NCBI GenBank assembly: GCA_900766135.1
Contig: CAAFUF010000015.1
Location: forward strand, 124,001 to 188,000
Length of the DNA: 64,000 nt
From: Paenibacillaceae bacterium
GTDB taxonomy: Bacteria; Bacillota; Bacilli; Paenibacillales; Paenibacillaceae
Direction of reading: 5' to 3'
The notes beneath the pieces are model-generated. The model saw only the letters and a list, made by a program, of their open reading frames with translations, had not been told where the DNA came from and ran no database searches. The stretch's first letter is position 1; every line of letters starts with the position of its first letter. Both the position numbers and the translations under genes were made by a program. Shown one piece after another: positions 57,552-64,000 of the stretch.

Positions 57552-58520
57552 ATGGAAATGCAGCCGTCAACGCAACCCGCAGCCATGCAAGAGATAGAAA
57601 CGCCGCCCTCGTCAAGGCGGAAATGGCTGAAGAAACTGTACACGCAAAGACATATTCAGATTATGGCTTTGCTCGGCATCGTTTGGATGATCATTTTCAA
57701 CTATATTCCAATGTACGGTGTCATCATCGCATTCAAGGACTACGACATTATTCGGACGATTGCCGAAGCCCCATGGGCGGGTCTTACGCACTTCAAGGAA
57801 TTTTTGCAAGACGAGAACTTCGTTAATGTCATGAAAAATACGCTTGGGATCAGCTTGCTGAAGTTGCTCATGTTCCCTTTACCGATCGTATTCGCCTTGT
57901 TCCTAAATGAGGTTCGTTCGCTTCGATACAAGAAAGCGATCCAAACGATCTCCTACTTGCCTCACTTCCTGTCCTGGGTTGTGCTGGGGGGGATCCTGGC
58001 AACTTGGCTGTCGGACGTGGGCATCATCAACGATATTTTTATGGCGCTCCACATTATTGATAAACCAATTTCTTTCCTGGCCGAGCCGAAATATTTCTGG
58101 ACGATCGTCATCACTTCGGATATTTGGAAGGAGCTCGGATGGTCCGCGATCATCTACTTGGCGGCGATTACGAGCATTTCGCCCGAAATGTACGAAGCGG
58201 CAACCATTGACGGAGCCGGACGGTTCCAGCAGATGTGGTATGTAACGCTTCCGGCGATCAAAGCCACGATCAGTATTTTGTTCATCCTGGCGGTCAGCGG
58301 TGTGCTGAACTCCAACTTCGACCAGATCCTGGTGTTGCGTAACTCACTGAACGACAGTGCAAGTAATGTTATAGACTACTACGTCTACTATACGGGGATT
58401 TCCTCCGGCCGGTACTCGTTCTCCACGGCGATCGGATTGTTCAAGTCCGTCATTGCGCTCATCCTGCTGCTGATTGCCAACCAAGTATCCAAAAAACTCA
58501 ACGACACTTCGTTGTTTTAG
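57552..58520 (+). CDS. LplB-type carbohydrate ABC transporter permease
   Basis: A 322-residue permease with a polar N-terminal extension of about 30 residues, the LplB-like YIPMYGVIIAFKDYD segment and the EAA loop YEAATIDGAGRFQQMWYVTLP (core YEAATIDGAG). It is related in sequence and gene order to the permease at 31226. GGAGG precedes the ATG. First gene of an importer operon followed by two-component genes. Confidence 0.92.
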   Translation: MEMQPSTQPAAMQEIETPPSSRRKWLKKLYTQRHIQIMALLGIVWMIIFNYIPMYGVIIAFKDYDIIRTIAEAPWAGLTHFKEFLQDENFVNVMKNTLGISLLKLLMFPLPIVFALFLNEVRSLRYKKAIQTISYLPHFLSWVVLGGILATWLSDVGIINDIFMALHIIDKPISFLAEPKYFWTIVITSDIWKELGWSAIIYLAAITSISPEMYEAATIDGAGRFQQMWYVTLPAIKATISILFILAVSGVLNSNFDQILVLRNSLNDSASNVIDYYVYYTGISSGRYSFSTAIGLFKSVIALILLLIANQVSKKLNDTSLF

Positions 58521-58538
58521 GCCAAGGGGGACCTGCAC

Positions 58539-59429
58539 ATGTTTTCATTAAGCCGCAGAACGAAAGGCGAAGTCGTCTTCGATACGCTCAATAATTTGGG
58601 AATGCTGCTCATTTGCTTCGTGACGCTGTACCCGATCTGGTACGTGCTGATCAACGCCTTCAACGACGGGAAGGACGCCATGCTCGGAGGCATTTACTGG
58701 TGGCCCCGGGTGTTCAGCCTCGAGAATTTCAAGGCGGTATTCGATAATCCCGGCATCATGACCGCGATGGGACTCACGGTTGCCAAGACCGTCATTGGCG
58801 TCGTAGCGCACGTCTTCTTTACGGCGATGGTCGCTTACGCCTTCTCCCGCAGAGATTTGATCGCAGGGAAATTCTACATCCTGATGGGAACGATCACGAT
58901 GATCTTCTCCGGGGGGCTCATTCCGACCTTCCTGCTCATCCGGGATTTGCATATGCTCGATAATTTTATGGTCTACATCATACCGGTACTGTTCAGCTTC
59001 TTTGACTTGATCATCTTTATGACCTTCTTCCGGGAAATTCCAGATGGACTGGAAGAAGCGGCCCGAATTGACGGAGCTAATGATTGGACGGTCTTCTTGA
59101 GAGTGGTGCTTCCGGTATCGATGCCTGTTCTCGCGACGATCGCCTTGTTCCACGGGGTGTATCAATGGAACGATTACTTTACGGGGATTATTTACGTCAA
59201 CAACGAGAACCTGCAGCCGATTCAGACGTTCCTGTACCGGGTTGTGGCCCAGTCCAGTTCCAACATCATGACGACGGCCGTACAGGGCAGCGCGGTGACC
59301 AAAACGGTCACTTCCCAATCGATCAAGCTGGCAACCATGGTCGTAACGACCTTGCCGATCGTGTTCGCCTATCCGTTCCTGCAACGCTATTTCGTTAAAG
59401 GGATGATGATTGGCTCGATCAAAGGCTAA
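58539..59429 (+). CDS. YtcP-type carbohydrate ABC transporter permease
   Basis: A 296-residue permease with the family segments FNDGKDAMLGGIYWWPRVFSLENF, the EAA loop EEAARIDGANDWTVFLRVVLP (core EEAARIDGAN) and the C-terminal PFLQRYFVKGMMIGSIKG. It begins 18 bp after the LplB-type gene and forms the second half of the membrane channel. Confidence 0.92.
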   Translation: MFSLSRRTKGEVVFDTLNNLGMLLICFVTLYPIWYVLINAFNDGKDAMLGGIYWWPRVFSLENFKAVFDNPGIMTAMGLTVAKTVIGVVAHVFFTAMVAYAFSRRDLIAGKFYILMGTITMIFSGGLIPTFLLIRDLHMLDNFMVYIIPVLFSFFDLIIFMTFFREIPDGLEEAARIDGANDWTVFLRVVLPVSMPVLATIALFHGVYQWNDYFTGIIYVNNENLQPIQTFLYRVVAQSSSNIMTTAVQGSAVTKTVTSQSIKLATMVVTTLPIVFAYPFLQRYFVKGMMIGSIKG

Positions 59430-59445
59430 GAGGCGGTTTTGGCCG

Positions 59446-59500
59446 ACTCACCACGTTCGTGGTAACTCCTCCGAGCCGCTTCACGGCGGCTTTGGAGTTG
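59446..59500 (+). promoter_or_regulatory. Structured intergenic leader before the binding-protein gene
   Basis: Two hairpins lie between permease and binding-protein genes: ACCAC-GTTC-GTGGT (59450-59463) and a longer one with AACTCC/GGAGTT and AGCCGC/GCGGCT stems (59464-59499). No T run follows, so they are more likely mRNA-stabilising or processing elements than terminators. Confidence 0.45.
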
Positions 59501-59544
59501 CACATAAAAGGCATCACACCAAATGAGAAAAGGGGTAAAAAAGC

Positions 59545-61230
59545 ATGGGCATGAAAAACAAGTCCAAAAAAATGATGACGCTGCTGATGGCGGCTATCAT
59601 GGTCCTGTCTCTGGCTGCTTGCGGTAGTAATGGCAATGCCAACAAGGAAAGCGCTAACAACACGGCTGCCAACACCAACTCGCAAGAATCGACCGAGCCG
59701 GCCGTAACTCCATCGGCAGATGAACCAGGTTGGAAATCCGATACGTCTCCAATCACCTTCGATTGGTACCTGAACTTTGCCTGGTTCCCGAATAAATGGG
59801 GCGTTGACCCGACTTCCCAATACGTAACGAAGAAGACGGGCGTAAATATCAACTTCATCGTTCCTGCCGGTAATGAAAACGAGAAGCTGAACACGCTGAT
59901 CGCTTCCGGCAAGCTGCCTGATTTCATTACGCTGGGCTGGTACGAAGACGGCGTGAAGAAAATGATCGAAGGCGGGCTCGTTGAACCTCTGAATAAATTG
60001 GCTGACCAATATGATCCATATTTCTTCAAAGTGGCCGACCCGGATAAACTGGGCTGGTACACGCAACCGGACGGGAATGTATACGGATATCCGAACTCCT
60101 CCTCGTCTCCGAAAGACTATGAACAATACGGCGATACTTATGTATCCAACCAAACATTCGTCGTACGCAAGGACATCTATGAAGCCATCGGCAGCCCTGA
60201 CATGCGTACACCGGAAGGCTTCCTGGCTGCTCTGAAAGCGGCTCAAGAGAAATTCCCTGAAATCAACGGCCAACCGCTGATTCCGCTGGGCTTGCATGAA
60301 TTCACGGCTACCGGCAATGACTCCCTGGAGGGGTATTTGCAGAACTTCCTGGCCATTCCGAGACAAAAAGACGGCAAGCTGTACAACCGCGAAACCGATC
60401 CGGAATATGTTGCTTGGTTGAAAACGCTGCGCAAAGCCAACGAAGAAGGCTTGTTGGCGAAAGATATCTTCATCGACAAACGCGCTCAAATGGAAGAGAA
60501 AATCGCGCAAGGACGTTACTTCGCGATGCTGTATCAACGCACGGACTTCGCAGCTCAATTGGGCACCTTGTACCAACAAGATCCAAACAAGATTTACATC
60601 GCAGTGGACGGTCCTGCTAACTCCAAACTGGATCCGCCTACGCTGAACGGTCCTTCGATCTCCGGCTGGACGGTAACCCTGATCTCCAAGGATGTGAAGG
60701 ATAAAGCTCGTGCGATCAAATTCCTGAGCTACCTGATGAGTGAAGAAGGTCAAAAAGACCTTTACCTGGGTGAAAAAGGCGTCAGCTATGACACGATTGA
60801 CGGCAAAGACCAATTCAAACCGGAAGCCTTCGATCTTATGAATAAAGACCGGGCTGCATTCGACAAACAATACGGTTCTTCGTTCACCTTCTGGATGATG
60901 CAAAACACCAACATCACCCAACAATGGCAGCCTGAATCGGTTGAACCCTACAAACAGTTGGAAGACTGGACTCGCGGTAAAACGATCAGCGTCTCCGAAT
61001 TTGACTTGATCGATCCGCTGGCCAATTCGGATGAAGGCATCATTCTTAGCAAAATCAAAGATTTGCGCAGCAAGACATTGCCGAAGCTGCTGATGGCGCC
61101 GTCCGATGCCGAATTCGATAAGATTTGGGCGGATTACATCAAGAAGCAAGAGGATCTGGGACTTGCCAAAGTGCAGGCGTTCCAGCAAACTAAATATGAA
61201 GAGAACAAGAAGAAACTTGGTATGCAATAA
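59545..61230 (+). CDS. LipO-type carbohydrate-binding lipoprotein
   Basis: A 561-residue extracellular binding protein. The lipobox is LSLAACGS (Cys at about residue 27), followed by an Asn/Thr/Ser-rich linker and a fold starting at SPITFDWYLNFAWFPNKWG. Codon choice is strikingly biased towards a small set of codons compared with neighbours, as expected for a highly expressed protein. It serves the two preceding permeases. The ligand is unknown. Confidence 0.92.
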   Translation: MGMKNKSKKMMTLLMAAIMVLSLAACGSNGNANKESANNTAANTNSQESTEPAVTPSADEPGWKSDTSPITFDWYLNFAWFPNKWGVDPTSQYVTKKTGVNINFIVPAGNENEKLNTLIASGKLPDFITLGWYEDGVKKMIEGGLVEPLNKLADQYDPYFFKVADPDKLGWYTQPDGNVYGYPNSSSSPKDYEQYGDTYVSNQTFVVRKDIYEAIGSPDMRTPEGFLAALKAAQEKFPEINGQPLIPLGLHEFTATGNDSLEGYLQNFLAIPRQKDGKLYNRETDPEYVAWLKTLRKANEEGLLAKDIFIDKRAQMEEKIAQGRYFAMLYQRTDFAAQLGTLYQQDPNKIYIAVDGPANSKLDPPTLNGPSISGWTVTLISKDVKDKARAIKFLSYLMSEEGQKDLYLGEKGVSYDTIDGKDQFKPEAFDLMNKDRAAFDKQYGSSFTFWMMQNTNITQQWQPESVEPYKQLEDWTRGKTISVSEFDLIDPLANSDEGIILSKIKDLRSKTLPKLLMAPSDAEFDKIWADYIKKQEDLGLAKVQAFQQTKYEENKKKLGMQ

Positions 61231-61240
61231 TTATCGCTCT

Positions 61241-61281
61241 GCCCAAAAAACGCCCGCGAATCGCGGGCTTTTGGGCGTTTT
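61241..61281 (+). terminator. Terminator or attenuator after the binding-protein gene
   Basis: GCCCGCG (61252-61258) pairs with CGCGGGC (61262-61268), flanked by GCCCAAAA/TTTTGGGC arms. Only 23 bp separate it from the YesM-type gene, so partial read-through may set kinase expression below that of the importer. Confidence 0.75.
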
Positions 61282-61303
61282 ATGAAAAGGGGTCAGACGG
61301 CAT

Positions 61304-63223
61304 ATGGAGAGAAGCAAGCCCTGGACAGCATGGTGGGATTCGTTTAAGTATTGGTTCGGGCGCCGCTCGCTTCAGAGCCGCCTGATCGCATCCTATATTT
61401 TTATTATATTGGGACCCAGTGCCTTGGTGTCCTTTTATTCGTATGGAGCCATCAACAACATGTATGTCCGTGACGCCGAGGACAAGAATACCTCGCTGTT
61501 GGAGATGGAAGTCCAGCATATCGATACCCAGATCGAATCCATGGTACGGGCGGTACAAGTTGCCTATGATGATATTGAAGTACAGGATTATCTCGCCAAT
61601 ACGACCGAGACCGACACGGAGGAGTTGGTCAATTTCAGCAACAACAGCTTTAAAAGCTTGACGCGGATCCAATATTACAACCCGAACGTGGAGCATCTGC
61701 GCTTGTTCTCCAGCAGCAACGTTACCGAAATCTGGCCGATCTTCTTCCGGGAAAGCCGGGTAGCGGGCGAGCCTTGGTTTCAGGAGGCGAAGGAATTAAA
61801 GGGCATGGAGTCCTGGTCTTTCTTGTATAATGATCCGGACATTATGGAACGGTACCAGGGACAAACCCCTGCGCTAACCCCAAAGGTGTCCCTGCTGCGG
61901 GAAATGAGCATCCCGGCCAACCATCATGTCGGAATGGTTCAGGTGGATATGCTGCTCGAGAAATTCAGCCCGAGAACCTACGCCGCCGCTCAGGACAATG
62001 ACTCGCAAATGCTTCTGATGGATAGCAAAACCCAGGTTTTTACCCGGTTGCAGAATTCTTATCTTCAAGCCAACCCGGGATTGGAGCAAGCGATTCGAGA
62101 ACGTCTGATGCGGTATAAAGAAACCGGAGTTTGGGACATTCATTATAAGGAGAACGGAAAATCATTTCTGCTGCTGCACAAGCCCATAGAGCGGATCAAC
62201 GCGGATCTGCTGAATATCGTGTCCATGGACGGCGTGCTTAAAGAAATTTCACATATGCGCAATATCTTGATCGGAGCGAATATCGGATTTATTACGCTTG
62301 TTACGGTCATCGCTTATATTCTCAATGCGTTTATTCTCAAGAATCTCCGCGTGTTGACGGAAGAGATGAAGAAGGTGCGGCGCGGGGAGGCGTACAGCGG
62401 CATCACGATCCACGGCGGAGGCGAGGTCGGGGAGCTGGCGCATCATTTCTCCAAGCTGATGAATACCATCAATACGCTGGTGGCTCAGGCCGTGTACAAG
62501 GAAGCGCTCACGAAGGAAGCGGAACTGCGCACGCTTCATAACCAAATCGATGCTCATTTTCTGTATAATACGTTAGAGAACATTAAAATGCTGGCCGAAA
62601 TCGAAAACCAACGGCAGATTTCCGATGCGCTGACTTCCCTGGGGGGGATGATGCGGTATAACTTCAAATGGTCCGGGGAATACGTGAAGCTGCGCGATGA
62701 AATACGCCATATCGAAAATTATATCGAAGTGATGAATATCCGGTTCGATGAACCTATCGAGCTTCAGTTGGAAATTCCCGGCGATCTCCTCGAAATGGAG
62801 ATGCTCAAGATGTCGCTGCAGCCGATTGTCGAAAACGCGGTGAAACACGCCTGGACCGGGGAAGAGGCGGGAGCGCGGAACATTTCGATCCAGGTTCTCG
62901 AACTGCCTCAAAGCGATATCCGAATCGTTGTGACGGACAACGGAAGAGGGGTAGACGAAACGTCGCTGCTCGAGTTGAACCTGGAATTGGATAAGGTAGG
63001 CTTGACGGATAAGATACCGGGCAATTTTGTATCGAAGTCGTCGAACCATTACGGCATAGGCCTTCGCAATGTTCAAGAGCGCATTCGGCTTTACTATGGA
63101 AAACAATACGGCCTGAAGATTTTCAGCGAGCAGGGACAGTTCACCCAGGTTGTGATGATCATGCCGAAGGTGTTGTTAACAGGGAGGGTTGGCACAGATG
63201 ATAAAACTATTGATCGTGGATGA
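61304..63223 (+). CDS. YesM-type sensor histidine kinase
   Basis: A 639-residue kinase. Two membrane segments (about 28-50 and 322-345) enclose a large extracellular sensor domain of about 270 residues; HAMP (about 345-400), a His kinase domain with H418 in HNQIDAHFLYNTLENIKML and an ATPase domain (IVENAVKHAW, DNGRGVDE, YGIGLRNVQERI) follow. YesM/YesN pairs sense extracellular saccharides, often through the adjacent binding protein, and induce the importer. It overlaps the regulator gene by 26 bp. Confidence 0.92.
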   Translation: MERSKPWTAWWDSFKYWFGRRSLQSRLIASYIFIILGPSALVSFYSYGAINNMYVRDAEDKNTSLLEMEVQHIDTQIESMVRAVQVAYDDIEVQDYLANTTETDTEELVNFSNNSFKSLTRIQYYNPNVEHLRLFSSSNVTEIWPIFFRESRVAGEPWFQEAKELKGMESWSFLYNDPDIMERYQGQTPALTPKVSLLREMSIPANHHVGMVQVDMLLEKFSPRTYAAAQDNDSQMLLMDSKTQVFTRLQNSYLQANPGLEQAIRERLMRYKETGVWDIHYKENGKSFLLLHKPIERINADLLNIVSMDGVLKEISHMRNILIGANIGFITLVTVIAYILNAFILKNLRVLTEEMKKVRRGEAYSGITIHGGGEVGELAHHFSKLMNTINTLVAQAVYKEALTKEAELRTLHNQIDAHFLYNTLENIKMLAEIENQRQISDALTSLGGMMRYNFKWSGEYVKLRDEIRHIENYIEVMNIRFDEPIELQLEIPGDLLEMEMLKMSLQPIVENAVKHAWTGEEAGARNISIQVLELPQSDIRIVVTDNGRGVDETSLLELNLELDKVGLTDKIPGNFVSKSSNHYGIGLRNVQERIRLYYGKQYGLKIFSEQGQFTQVVMIMPKVLLTGRVGTDDKTIDRG

Positions 63224-64000
63224 CGAGAAAAATATTCGGATGGGACTAAAAACCATGATTGAACGCGAATTCCCGGACCTATTCGATCTGACCACGGCAG
63301 CTCAGGGAGCGGAAGCCCTTGAGCTGTACCGGGCCCATGGCGCGGACATCATGATTACGGATATCCGCATGCCCGTAATGGATGGGATCGCGTTAATCGA
63401 ACAGGTATCCGAAGGACCGCTGCCGGCCGGACAGACCGGTCGACCGCTGATCATCATCCTAAGCGGATACGAGGACTTTAGATATGCCAAAGCGGCCATC
63501 CGGTATCAGGCCGTCGACTATTTGCTGAAGCCGATCCGCCGGGATGAACTGTTCGCAGCGCTGCGCAAATGCCAGGACAATCTGGCGAAACGTTCGCATA
63601 TGGCCGAGCAAATGGCCGCCACGGAGAGCTATCGGCTGCAGGTTCAATCGGTTCGTCTGCAGGAGCTCTTGCTGCAACCGGAGTTGGCCGGGGAGGACCT
63701 TGGCATCTGGAGTACCGAAATCGGTTTCGATCAGTATGCCCTGCCTTTCTCGATCGCGGCATTAACCTACAAGAACGTCGACGGCAGCCGGATGAAGAAG
63801 GAGGATTTGAAGTCGCTCGCGGAGCATATGTTCGAAAGCGTTGACGGTGTCCTTAGCGCCTCCTTGCTGGACCGGGAGGGGCGAATGATCCTGGTCGGCG
63901 GTCCGCGGAGCAAGTTTAAGGACCTGTCGCTGCTGGCGGCGGAACGGGAGCTTGACGGAATGCTGATCGGCGTCAGCCAAGAGGGAAGCCGGCTCACGGA
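63198..64000 (+). CDS. YesN-type response regulator, N-terminal part
   Basis: The frame opens at ATG 63198, 9 bases after GGGAGGG and inside the end of the kinase gene, and is still open at the window end (267 codons seen). The receiver domain is clear: DDEKNIR at the start, the phosphorylated Asp at about residue 55 (MITDIRMPVMDG), and LLKPIRRDEL. A linker region follows. The AraC-type DNA-binding domain expected at the C-terminus lies outside the window. It presumably activates the operon at 57552. Confidence 0.9.
   Translation, partial: MIKLLIVDDEKNIRMGLKTMIEREFPDLFDLTTAAQGAEALELYRAHGADIMITDIRMPVMDGIALIEQVSEGPLPAGQTGRPLIIILSGYEDFRYAKAAIRYQAVDYLLKPIRRDELFAALRKCQDNLAKRSHMAEQMAATESYRLQVQSVRLQELLLQPELAGEDLGIWSTEIGFDQYALPFSIAALTYKNVDGSRMKKEDLKSLAEHMFESVDGVLSASLLDREGRMILVGGPRSKFKDLSLLAAERELDGMLIGVSQEGSRLT

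Noticed and set aside
59419..61227. 602-codon open frame on the minus strand
   Set aside because: It mirrors the binding-protein gene on the plus strand, whose biased codon use leaves the opposite frame open. It lacks a ribosome binding site and known domains.
1..64000. rRNA, tRNA, CRISPR array, prophage, insertion sequence or replication origin
   Set aside because: No sequence features of these were seen on reading both strands; weak or divergent tRNA-like elements cannot be fully excluded without a covariance search.

Overview
The window reads as a chromosomal stretch of a moderately GC-rich, Gram-positive, spore-forming Bacillota, most likely Paenibacillus or a close relative. The basis is strong AGGAGG-type ribosome binding sites with frequent TTG/GTG starts, YqzE-, YqhG/YqhH- and CwlD-type proteins, a B12-dependent ribonucleotide reductase, and several LplB/YtcP/LipO-type carbohydrate ABC transporters, one paired with YesM/YesN-type two-component genes. 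No rRNA, tRNA, CRISPR array, prophage or intact insertion sequence was seen. The genus is an inference.

Layout. 1-15 kb is mixed housekeeping: a truncated GGDEF protein, an atypical 2-hydroxyacid dehydrogenase, LacI, HD-domain and LysR genes, a PF06541 membrane protein, a divergent polysaccharide deacetylase convergent with a CwlD-like amidase, YqzE, a MocR regulator divergent from a DMT transporter, a secreted unknown, and the yqhH-yqhG pair. 15.1-17.7 kb is nrdJ behind NrdR boxes. 17.9-20.9 kb holds an MFS remnant and a GntR-ilvD pair.

From 21 to 64 kb the window is mainly carbohydrate metabolism. (1) 21.0-30.9 kb: a mannoside locus with a ROK repressor divergent from ROK kinase, ABC importer, GH38 alpha-mannosidase and a long mannose-6-phosphate isomerase-like protein. 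(2) 31.2-37.0 kb: LplB/YtcP/LipO importer plus two Gfo/Idh/MocA oxidoreductases. (3) 41.3-52.2 kb: sugar-acid locus with GntR and AraC regulators, RraA-family protein, ABC importer, UxuA-type mannonate dehydratase, enolase-superfamily enzyme and two SDRs. (4) 54.9-57.1 kb: CE1-like esterase and GH43 enzyme, translationally coupled. (5) 57.5-64 kb: a second LplB/YtcP/LipO importer with YesM-type kinase and YesN-type regulator (cut by the window end). Four good CcpA cre-like sequences (13 of 14 consensus positions) lie in front of loci 1, 2, 4 and 5.

Two non-sugar units sit between these. At 37.1-41.1 kb a cell-wall-binding-repeat lipoprotein ending in Gly/His, a tiny Met/Cys/His-rich membrane protein, an OmpR-type regulator, its kinase and a small membrane protein form what looks like a metal- or envelope-responsive module. 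Its two promoters share a 16-bp motif (13/16 identical) exactly 11 bp before the -10 hexamer, the clearest candidate here for an undescribed regulatory system. At 52.4-54.7 kb a seven-repeat RCC1-like propeller protein precedes an alkaline phosphatase with a four-repeat PhoP box.
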